The position numbers and the translations under genes are program-made. A stretch of DNA of 64,000 nt from Ophioderma brevispina (taxonomy: Eukaryota > Echinodermata > Ophiuroidea > Amphilepidida > Ophiodermatidae), in contig JAMKCH010002942.1 of the NCBI GenBank assembly GCA_023653785.1, positions 1 through 64,000 of the forward strand, written 5' to 3'. The notes under the pieces are model-generated. The model did not search any database, was not told the origin of the DNA, and worked only from the letters and a program-made list of their open reading frames with translations. Positions 10,300 to 20,191 of the stretch are shown piece after piece. Within the stretch, counting starts at the first letter, position 1, and every line of letters starts with the position of its first letter.

Positions 10300-13270
10300 A
10301 TGAGAAAAATAGTTAGCTGTTTCCCCCCCCCCCCCTTTCTTCTCTTCTGATACCAAAATTTTGACCACTCGGTAAATCTGAGTCCCGGGAAACGAGGCTA
10401 TTAACGTCGGACCAGGGACCTTTTAAGCATGCTGCTACTGCGACCAGCTGCATATTGTGGACGATTAGATCAGAACGGTTTCTACAGTAATTTAATGACC
10501 ATATTTTTTATGTGGTCTGTCATAGAACTACTTAATATTTTTTTCCTATAAGAAAACAAAGGGCATCCTGATGTGACATGTGACATCATAGGTAACATCA
10601 TTTGTAAAAAGTGATTTTTCACACATTTGGTGGGTAAAACGTTCATTTCCTGATTCCAAACTATGTCCATTATTTTTTGTAGGGAATACCCTAAATAAAA
10701 AAGATATTTGCAGTGATAAATTCCCCCTCTGGAAACCCCATGAGCTATGTGCCACATGGTAATCTGACAGACCGATATATTGCTGCTTAGTAAATTAGTG
10801 AAATTTTGGGATGTGCCGCTGTGTCCACCATGATACAATCTGTCTGATTGGCTCATTGCAGGACACAACATGACATAGCCCTCTGAGTAACCAATCAGAA
10901 TAGTGCTTCTATATGTATAAACCACACAACCAATTTTACAGTATCTCTGATTTGCTCAGAGATGTAACTTTTCCAGAAATTTTTCAAATTTCAGGATTTC
11001 TGGCCATAAATAAAAAAAATCCAGAAATGTATTTTTTTTTTTAAATGATTTTTTTTGTCATTTTTTTCCTTCAATTTTTGAGATCAGAGTATCAATGATG
11101 AAGGTAAAACTGCATAAAAACCAAGTTTTAAGCACCAAGTTATTTTAGAGAAGGGGTCTTGTACCGTAAAATCATGAAGAAAATATGTTCATGGAGCTTC
11201 ACCGAATACTATACTAAAATTTGGCCTTGCTGTCGTTTCAAATTTTGGATTTTCAGGAAACGGGACTACTCCTCTGTTACATCTTCCAAGTGACCAATTA
11301 AAATGTTGCTTAGATGCCAATAGATAAGCAGGTAGTACCTTGTACCACTTTGTTGTTCTGGTATATTACAGGTAGCATAGTGGCATTATGCCATTATGGG
11401 CTGCTTGGTAAATTAGTGATGTGAATTTTGTACCAATATGTGCTGCTTTGTTAATTACTTTGTTGTCGCCTGCATCACATACTGTCGTATTTCACATTTT
11501 TGATGTTTTGGTGAAATTGGGCATGATTAAAGGGGGGTGGCTCGATTTAAGTCTATAAATTTTCATTTTGATAGAGTTGTCTTAACCCCAAAACCCCATC
11601 TGTAAAGTTTCACGCCGATATTTAAAAACGTGATTTTGTAATCCCCATAGAGTACTGTGTAAAATTATTGCTGTATAGCGGGATATTTTCGCGGGGTTAA
11701 TTTTTTCCGATTTTACCAGTTTTGGACATTTCAGTGGGTTTTATTTTCGTGCATTCAAGTTTAAACATATTAGAGTCAATGTAAAAATAACATTTTCATT
11801 GGGGTTTTAAATTCACGGTTAGCTGCATGAACGCGAAAAGCGCGAAAATTAAAGAAATCTTGGTATTAGAATTGTTGACCTTTCTTGAATAAACAAATGA
11901 CCTTTAGCCTATTTTCCCAAATATCTTGGAAAGGAAGCACCACACACATGTGACCCAATTGACTTTTTTACTCCTGGTAACCTAAGGAATAATTTGAGCT
12001 ATATTTCATTAGATTTAGAGCAGTTCAAATATTTGACCCCCATAGAAACTTTACCCCTCTCCTGGGGCTACACGCAACAACGGGTCTCCGGCAGACTTTC
12101 ATATTTTCAAAAGTTCTATTTTTCTCTGAATTTTCCCGTTTTCAGCTATTGGTATCTCATTCGTCTAACCAAAACCTTCTGGGCTGACGGTCTATAATCT
12201 TGGAGATTAGATCATGCGATCGATTTCACCATATCCCATAATGCAGTAGATGAGGTATTTTAAGACTGCATCATGTACAGATAATGAAGTTACAAGCTTT
12301 AAAACTATACCAGCATTATTTGGACAAATTGACATAATGTATTATGGGATATTGGATTTGATTACTCGATTCTTCCAATGTGGACATCTCGCAAACAAGC
12401 TATGACGTAAGATGTGCGATTTTTCCATTTAGCTTTCGGGGGTCGCAACGGCGACAACCCAAGCAAAGATGTCTTCTTCAAAATACATCATACGTATTCT
12501 CCATTACAAATATCCCTGTATTCCCTTATATTATATACAGGTTTATATATAATATATTTACAACAGTAGAAGAAGTCAAAACCTAAAAAGTATGCCTAGA
12601 TTGCCTCAGCCATTTCACTAATTAAAAATTACACCCCTGCACCAAGTAACGAAGCCGAGAACAGGAACATCTAGCCACTTGAAGTGGTTGAAACCATCTC
12701 GCGAAATAGGTAACACTCGGAGCTCAAACAACTTACGCAGATTTTATTCCTTCTTCAAAAACACTTTCTCTGCTACAAGATCTCTCGAAATCACTTAAGA
12801 ATTCTAATGTTTGAAACATTTTTTTCAGATTTCCGATATATTGCTTCAAATCATATACCTTCTTCTACATCCCGTTTCTATGATCCCTAAAAAGTCCAGG
12901 CAATTTATGTGGTCGAACCTAAGCAAATAAGTAAACAAAATGCTACACTATATAAGACAAATGGCCACGACGACTAAAGCAATATGTAGGGCTTCCACGC
13001 CCTCATAATAAATAATAACAATTGCATATATCATACATGTACTATGGGCATGTTCACACCAGCGATGCCAACATTCATGATGTTGCCAGGGCTACTAGAA
13101 AAGGCATCATCTATTTCATCAAGCCAATTTGATAGTCTCCCTGAAAATAATCCAGGTTCTTCCCATTAAGCATTAAGCAATCTGTTTTTATCGTACACAA
13201 CATGAAAAGCAAAAGAACAATTATTATAGTCATTGGTACTTTCATGATAATTGTTATAAAATTAATGTTG
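10300..13270. other. No gene seen; scattered repeat fragments
   Basis: The interval contains a C homopolymer at 10322 and a segment at 11527-11700 (TTAAAGGGGGGTGGCTCGAT) related to the complement of 39650-39771. There is no splice-flanked coding sequence. The 147-codon minus-strand open frame at 10482-10925 has no domain and is likely chance. Confidence 0.35.
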
Positions 13271-13339
13271 TCAACCATACAGGCTAGCTTTTTGTGTTGT
13301 TTGCAAGAATTGCAGAAGGCACATAGGGATTATTCTGGT

Positions 13340-13715
13340 CGTATGTGTGTGTGTGTCTGTGGTCAAAATGTTAACCCTTAATATATTGCATGCCATATGA
13401 GTTCCGTAAGGGCTATGATGATGTATCTTGGTGGAAAGGAGGGGGCGGGGATGGGGTGACATGTTGGTGACCTCATGTGACCTTGGGACCTCATTTGACC
13501 TTTGGCCGGTCAATATGTTAACACATGTGACCTTGGGACCTCATGTGACCTTTGGTCGGTCAAAATGTTAACCCTTAATATATTGCATGCCGTATGAGTT
13601 CCGTAAGGGCTATGATGATGTATCTTGGTGGAAAGGAGGGGGCGGGGATGGGGTGACATGTTGGTGACCTCATGTGACCTTGTGACTTCATGTGACCTTT
13701 GGCCCCATTCACAAA
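13340..13715 (+). repeat. 198-bp tandem duplication rich in TGACCT half-sites
   Basis: TCAAAATGTTAACCCTTAAT starts at 13361 and again at 13559. Both copies continue through GAGTTCCGTAAGGGCTATGA and a G-rich GGAGGGGGCGGGGATGGGGT. Short units of the type CCTCATGTGACCTTGGGA repeat within it, giving many TGACCT motifs. No coding function is inferred for the open frames through it. Confidence 0.85.
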
Positions 13716-13859
13716 CTGAGATGGCAGGCAACACTTGCGGTCGGGGGACCATAATGTATTTTTTCATTGTTTGCATCTGTGATTATAATTGTGATTTTAT
13801 AGTTAAAATGCCCACATGGAAAGATTTGGAAAGTAGGTTACAATTATAATCCATATAAT

Positions 13860-14985
13860 TTTTATGGCAAGACAAAACAAATTGTGAACAATACACATTG
13901 CAAGGGATATTAACAGTGAACATGCTAATAAACTTCTAAATTCAATTCATTTTGGAAAAAAAAAACAAGATTCATACATGTTGTCTGTAAGGTTATTAAA
14001 GTAAGTAGCCTTGATGATGGAAGTGCAATATGGATGAATATGGTGTAATTTAGTTTGTTGCTCATGATACGTTTCTTTATTTCATCCAATTTCTTCCAGT
14101 TTCTTCTGGAAGAAACTTGAAGAAAGCCCCTTTTTGCCTCTTTCTTCCATTTATCCAGGAAGTAATAAGTTTCTTCTGGAAGTTTCTGAACCCTTGCAAA
14201 AAGGTTAAACCAAATTCACCCTGGCAAAAAGGGCTGTATTAAGGAAGCCACTTTTGAAAAAAAATAATAATACAGACCCACCTCTGAAAAATCCTGGCTA
14301 CAGGTCTGTGTATGCTGCTGGGAGCTGTAATCTGCTACTGTTCTTATGGAGCGAGGTTTTGTGAACATTGTCATGTGAATGCAAAAGGTCATAAATGCAC
14401 TAGCGCCATGTGATACATCTGTTGTACCAGTATTAGAATAAAACTCTCACGTTACCTTTCCAAGAACCACTGACCCAAAGACAGGAACAATAGTATAATA
14501 GCATTTTTGATGAGAAGTTCTAAAACATATGGCAGCTTTGCCACTATACTCCATAAACCTAGAAGTACAAAGTAATAAAAAACTCCACACCAAGTCTCAC
14601 AAGGAATGCCTGGTATGTCGCCTTATACGACCAGTATTTTGTGTATGCAGTGTAGAGATTTGTGTTTGTCGTAACATCATGTGCTGTGTCTTAATTTCAT
14701 GGATTTAGACTGCGCCAAAGCGCGTTTGGTAGGTGTATGACTGTCTCGTAGACATCTAAGTTCAGAAATACCTTTCAAAACACAAAAACGAGCCTGTGCA
14801 CAAGTGATCTGAATTTTATATAATATAACAGATTTTAATGATTTGTAATTGGTTCAAGAATTGGGTATGTCCAAAAAAAACATACATAAATTCAATTCAA
14901 AATCCACTCTAACAATTCTAATCTTACGCAGAATCATTAGTCTCCAACTAAAAGTAGCTTGAAGTCAACGCTTAATTTTCCCCAC
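13860..14985. other. No gene seen
   Basis: AT-rich sequence with a small hairpin at about 14098-14125 (TTTCTTCTGGAAGAAA) and nothing else recognisable. Confidence 0.35.
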
Positions 14986-14987
14986 AG

Positions 14988-15143
14988 CGAAGACTCCGAA
15001 ATGACCGCATGCAAAGTCACGCTTATATATCCTCAGTTAATATATCCATTGGAATCTTCTCAGTCCTGAAAGGTAACTTGTCCGCATTTCAAGACGATGG
15101 GGCTTCCTGGACGATGCTAATGTTCCACAATAATAATATCCAG
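14988..15143 (+). CDS. Candidate internal exon, possible leucine-rich-repeat segment
   Basis: A pyrimidine-rich acceptor (TTTTCCCCACAG) precedes 52 codons open in phase 0, ended by the donor CAG/GTAATAT. A second possible donor, AAAG/GTAACT, lies at 15070. The reading starts RRLRNDRMQSHAYISS and ends SWTMLMFHNNNIQ, which has the spacing of a leucine-rich repeat (LxxLxxxNNxI) at its end. No neighbouring exon was found within several kb. I do not recognise the gene, and the LRR reading is an inference from one repeat. Confidence 0.3.
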
Positions 15144-15149
15144 GTAATA

Positions 15150-15850
15150 TACCACCTCAGTCTGTCGCTATGTCCTCATTATAGGGAAACAAATTTGAAA
15201 TCCCTTTTTGATTCCGAAAACTGAAGCTCTTTGGCTTTTAAAAAAGACGACAGCAGACAATTAGCTATCAAGCTCCGGCGGCATCCAAAGATAATAAATC
15301 CTGGCACTAGATATAGAACTCAAATCTGCCATTATTGTAGAGAAAAACTTTAGCTATAATTATACTGGATAGCTCCAGAGCTCTAGTTTAGCTCCTGATT
15401 TCAACTGCCGGCATCCGCCTTCGTCACAAGTATTTATTAATATTCGCAAGTAAATCCCTTGTCTAACAATAATCATTGCATCATCATAAGGCAAAAACAT
15501 AACCTAGCACCAGCTGACTAATTGAAATCCACATAAAAATACTTCATCGGAATCACATCACTTTCCATATAGACTTGTGGGGGAATTCCCTGATCTTACA
15601 AGGTTTTGATCGAAAAAAAACAGTTGACTCAGTTTCTAAGTTTTAGCATCCTTGGGGAATTCCCCACTTACCATGTGCAATCTAAACAGGTGACACTTAG
15701 CAAAACCAACTAGGGGTTATTCCCCTTTCTCTCTTTTACGTAAAAAAAAGTAGTACTTTTACCATGAGAACTCTTTCTCAAATAAATTGAAAAAAACAAG
15801 ATTTTTAAAAGTTCATCAGAAAAATGGAGGCCATATAACAGTAGGTAAGG
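15150..15850. other. No gene seen
   Basis: AT-rich sequence. A GGGGAATTCCC palindrome-like word occurs twice (near 15580 and 15653), and nothing coding is recognised. Confidence 0.35.
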
Positions 15851-15879
15851 CGCGATTTTGCTGCGCAGCGCATCAATTA

Positions 15880-17276
15880 TTCTATAATGGCCGCAGCCGA
15901 GATGCTATTCACCACGTAGCGCCAAATGTCCCTGCCCGTCATCAGGCCGGGGACGTCAGACGGATCCCGCTGGACGTCTCGGAGCATCACATCAATGTAG
16001 TTAAAGGGCGATGAACCCTGTTTGGGCATGGCAACTTCCAACATGTGACGCCCGAGACCACCTGGTCAATCGCTCCGATGACAGTGACTGGCAAAATCGC
16101 GCACGGCGCTGGGCAACGAGAAGACAAATGGGAGGGACATCTCCATTCATCTGTGCCTCGGTCCCATGCCCATGCCAGGACATGCCCTGTACCCGCAAGG
16201 AAAGCCCGGGGCAAGGTGCCATCCAGCCTATCCTGCAGCCCCTTACCCATGGCCCAGGTCTCAGAGCAAATATAACAGGATGCTCTCTACACAGGCTCTA
16301 AAGAATTGCAGCTTGGTTGAAACCGGAGACACCAGACTGCACAAGTGGTGTAGTTTATTGCAGGCATTCCAAGCTTGTCCTTTGCGTGACATAAAGTCTT
16401 TCTGCTGTCGGCAAACATAGGACCCTAGATACTTGAAAAAGTCCTGGACTCTGAGGTGGCCACCATCTGCTGTGCAGATAGGGTGACGGACCACCCTCCT
16501 CACCGACAGTCCTATATTCAGTCTTTTGGCACCCAGAATGGCAGGACGACTTTGTCTGCAGCATCTCAAGTGATGTTAGTAGATCTGTGCCACCACATAT
16601 CAGATTCAGCTGTTGAGCTAGACCATCTGGAGTAGTCAAGGTCTGTGAGATGCTGACTTCGGGGACGGCAAGAACGCTTGGGTTCGATGGTGAGTCCTCC
16701 GTCGCCCATGACGCCAAGACCCTGTCCGAGGACACAATAGGGAGCAAGAGTATCTCCCTGGAGGACTCCTCCGTAGCTGCTAGAAACCCACCCCCCCCAC
16801 GTGGCCCACCCACGGTCCGCACAATAGCCACATGGGTCATAAGACATGATGGCAATCGCCCCGACAAGCCCCACCCGGGACACCGCAAGTGGGCGAGAAT
16901 ACGCAGCACAACATCCCTGCCTAAACTGCCAAAAAGCCGAAAAATCCGCAACACAATTGAAGCTCCCCCCCCATGGAAAACTCACAACACCTCCACGATC
17001 CCCCCGAGGGCAAGCATCCGAGGCAGTGTCGATCTGCCTTTTGCGAAAACCATCCGGTTCCGCCGAAGAATGGGATCCACGTGAGAGTGACTCGCCGAGC
17101 AGCCGAGCTGTAGATCCCAGAGGCCAGTGGTGACAGCGCGATTCCCCTGCAGCTAGGGCCGCCGGAGGATGCCCCTTCCCGCGGCAGCTTCGTCCGCCGG
17201 TGGACATAGATTTCTCAACCCCAAACAAACCAACAGTGAGTGGCTCCAACGTTAAAAAGGTTAGATGCTGCCTCAT
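15880..17276 (-). pseudogene. Dead non-LTR retrotransposon, reverse-transcriptase C-terminal half
   Basis: Read on the minus strand this is the back half of a LINE ORF2, split over three frames. In order it shows a GVLQGDTLAPY block (about 16760), LTDLDY (about 16635), KKTEYRTV, FKYLGSYVCRQQKDF (about 16420), VSTKLQFFRACVESILLY (about 16290) and a C-terminal YIDVMLRDVQRDP (about 15980). These blocks and their order are typical of RTE-like non-LTR elements. The catalytic YADD is destroyed: after LDY a one-base shift occurs and the second Asp codon reads Gly (DG). It is GC-rich against AT-rich flanks, so it is a relatively young but inactive insertion. Clade assignment is tentative. Confidence 0.85.
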
Positions 17277-17299
17277 ACGAAGAAGAAGAGAGGAATGAT

Positions 17300-18009
17300 G
17301 AATGATGCTGAAAAGGCAGATGGCATCAATTAATTTTCTTTTTTACTTATAAGTTTTACAGAGTATAACAACCTTACATGATGCCTTATTTGGGATGCCT
17401 CTCTGATTTTAAACATGTTCTAGTTGTACAAATATGTGTTCTCGACAAAATCTTTTTTCATGTTTTTTTTATTTATATGTTTGTTGGGCACATTTTTGAG
17501 GAAAAAACCTTGTGGCCATATAATTGTTTTTATGTTTTAATGGGGTATTGTTTTTTTCATTAGGACAATCAAACATTTTCAAGAAGTTTGCAGCAGCGGA
17601 TGCAACAGGAAACCAATGATGAAACCCTGGAACATTAGGCCAGAAAGACTCACCGAGGCACAGAACTCTGGACATCATAAAGCCAGAACGGACTCCCACC
17701 GAGGCACAGATCTCTGTACATCACAGGCAAGCCCAGACAGACTAACCAAGGCAAGAACAGTATTGCTAAGCACTTTGAGAGGGAAAAGCGCATGTCAGGG
17801 ATTGTTAATCAGCTATCTTTACATTGGACATTGTTGCCAAAAAGTTTAACATTTCTCGAGTTAAGCTTATTGGTGATATTTTATCAAAATACTTTTAGTT
17901 GCCTGCTGAATTCCTGATGTTTGTAGGAAAGTGAATATATATGAATGATATTTGCTATACTGGATTTTAATCATTCTGTATAAAAGAGTTGTTATGGAAG
18001 TTTTTGCAG
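17300..18009. other. Interval before the zinc-finger gene, short imperfect tandem repeat
   Basis: At 17640-17760 a unit of the type AGACTCACCGAGGCACAGA repeats about three times with drift. The remainder is AT-rich with no exon recognised. The promoter and first exon of the zinc-finger gene were not found. The sequence ends in TGGAAGTTTTTGCAG, a good splice acceptor. Confidence 0.4.
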
Positions 18010-18134
18010 GAGATAGTGAAAGGAAAGGAGAACTAACGTCAATCATGGAACAAGCATCTCCCAGCCAAACAGGGGGGAGCGTGAGTGATAAACAACCCTA
18101 GAAGGCAGAATTGCCTGCTGAATCCGCATTGTAC
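18010..18134 (+). CDS. Candidate 5' start of the large zinc-finger exon
   Basis: After the acceptor TTTTTGCAG the frame beginning at 18012 reads DSERKGELTSIMEQASPSQ and GGSVSDKQP, then one TAG, then KAELPAESALYTAVRV. That last part is already the frame in which the following 45-bp repeats read as a 15-residue unit. The most economical view is one large exon running from here through the repeat array into the fingers, with frame errors. An internal ATG (18044) could be a start. The stop and the lack of an upstream exon keep confidence low. Confidence 0.35.
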
Positions 18135-19117
18135 ACAGCAGTCAGAGTGAGGGCTTCAATGAATCCCGTGTTGTACGCAGTCAGATGACGGGGTTCTAAT
18201 GAATCCAGTGTTTTACACAGCAGTCAGAGTGCAGGGGATTCTAATGAATCCAGTGTTTTACACAGCAGTCAGCGTGCAGGGGCTCTAAATGAATACAGGT
18301 GTTTACACAGCAGTCAGAGTGCAGGGCCTTCTAATGAATCCGCGTTTTACAAAGCCAGTCAGAGTGCAGGGGCTTCTAATGATCCAGCTTTTACACAGCA
18401 GTCAGAGTGCAGGGGCTTCTAATAAGCCGTGGTTTACCTAGCAGTCAGAGTGCAGGGCACCGTTAATGAATCCAGGTTTACACAGCAGTCAGAGTGCAGG
18501 AGGTTCTAATGAATCCAGTTTTTAACAGCAGTCAGAGTGCAGGGGATTATGAAATCAGTGTTTACACAGCAGTCAGAGTGAAGGCTTCTAATGAATCCAG
18601 TGTTTTACACAGCAGTCAGAGTGCAGGGTCTAATGAATACAGTGTTTTACACAGCAGTCAGAAGTGCAGGGCACTTCTATGAAGCCAGTGTTTTAAACAG
18701 CAGGCGAGTGCAGGGGTTCTAAGAATCCAGCTGTGTTACACAGCCGTGCCAGTTCAGAGTGCAGGGCATTCTAACTGAATCAGTGTTGTACACAGCAGTC
18801 AGAGTGCAGGGGCTTCTAATGAATCCAGTGTTTTACACAGAAGTCAGAGTGCAGGGGCTCGAATGAACCAGTGTTTTACAAAGCAGTCAGAGTGCAGGGA
18901 CCTTCTATAATGAATCCAGTGTTTTACACAGAGTCAGAGTGCAGGGGCTTCTAATGAATCCAGTGGTTTTACCAGCAGTCAGAGCTGCAGGGGCTTCGAA
19001 TGAATCCAGTGTTTTACACGCAGCAGAGTGCAGGGGCTTCTAATGAATACAGTGTTTTGCACACAGTGATTGCAGGGGCTTTTATGAATCCAGTGTTTTT
19101 AAACAGTAGTCAGAGGC
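18135..19117 (+). repeat. 45-bp minisatellite, about 22 units, potentially coding
   Basis: The consensus unit is about 45 bp, pieced together from GAATCCAGTGTTTTACACAG, CAGTCAGAGTGCAGGGGC and TTCTAAT. It encodes 15 residues with no stop in two frames (NPVFYTAVRVQGLLM or ESSVLHSSQSAGASN). The first frame joins the candidate exon start on the left and the finger sequence SPCEEGETFDCRYC on the right. Unit lengths scatter between about 40 and 48 bp through single-base indels, so no frame is open across the array. This looks either like decay or like unpolished long-read consensus. Confidence 0.85.
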
Positions 19118-20191
19118 GGGGGCTCTAATGAGTCCATGTGAAGAAGGAGAGACATTTGACTGTAGGTACTGCACTAATTCATTCCACACTGATGATGCAG
19201 ACAGACAGAAACAGCAATGAGCATAGACTGTTAAGTCGCCACGGCTACAACTGTGATATGTGTTCAGAGAGGTTCACCAAAGGCTGCCTTTTAAAACGCC
19301 TAGGAAGATCCATTGGGGGAAAGCCTCAAACAACACACATGCGATGTATGCTTAAAAGTAATTTACACGAAAGGACCTGAAACGCCCACATTAGAAATAT
19401 CCATTTACGTGTAAAAATTGAAAGAAACATTTGAGTGCAAGGTGTGCCAGCAAGACCTCTTAGAAGAGTCAGTGGAAGTCACACGAATGTAGCATGTAGG
19501 TACAATGCCATTTCAAGGGCGACAATATGCTCAAAAGAATTTGCGCGAAAGGACCATATGAAACGCCATGTACAAAACTATTCTTCACCAGGAAAATCAA
19601 AAGAAACATTTGAGTGCAAGGTGTGCCAGCAAGTACCTGTCCAGCAAGAGCTATTGCAAGTTCCGAATAGCGCACACGAATACATCGGTGCTATGGCCAC
19701 CAGGCGCTATTGCAAACAGTGTTTTGCTCAGCCTCTGAATTAGCACAGCACAAAGTCATCCACACGCGAGGAAAGACCTGGCATGTGAATTGCGGTGATA
19801 GTTTTAGTCAGAAAGGAACACTGATGGTGCATGGAAATGGAGAAACACATGGATGAGAAAACCTTGCAAGCTGACGATAGTCAGGACAAGATTTCCTCCA
19901 AAAAGCCAGACCAATACGAATCAGGATGAAGATATACACCCGGTGTGAGATTGCAGTGAGGAGTTTGCAAGTAGTGATGAAGCAGATATCAACAAAAACC
20001 ACATGGGAGACATTCTGAAAGCTCACTTAGTTGTACTATGTGTAACAAGAAGCTGTAACTCAGTGGAGGTGAAAAGACACAACACAACATAAAAATTCAG
20101 GCATGGAATAATTAAAGGTGATGAAACCTGCCAGAATGATCTTTGAGAAATGAGCAACGCAAAGGAATACAGCTGAGATACCAGGGAATGT
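19118..20191 (+). pseudogene. Frame-broken C2H2 zinc-finger coding sequence
   Basis: Finger pieces appear in successive frames: FDCRYCTNSFHTDDAD (about 19157), YNCDMCSERFTKG (about 19245), FECKVCQQ twice (19430 and 19611, about 180 bp apart), a finger tail MKRH (19558), NCGDSFSQKGTLMVH (about 19790), CSEEFASSDEADINKNH (about 19950) and SLSCTMCNKKL (about 20025). At least six frame changes or stops separate them. The last is an in-frame TGA 17 bp before the ATG of the intact ORF. The linkers and the run into the next ORF show it belongs to the same gene. It is either degenerating 5' coding sequence or an error-rich consensus. Confidence 0.65.

Noticed and set aside
10482..10925. 147-codon minus-strand open frame
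   Set aside because: No domain, no splice context, odd composition. About one such frame is expected by chance in this much AT-rich sequence.
18135..19117. CRISPR-like array of regular repeats
   Set aside because: The units are contiguous with no unique spacers, in a eukaryotic context. It is a minisatellite.
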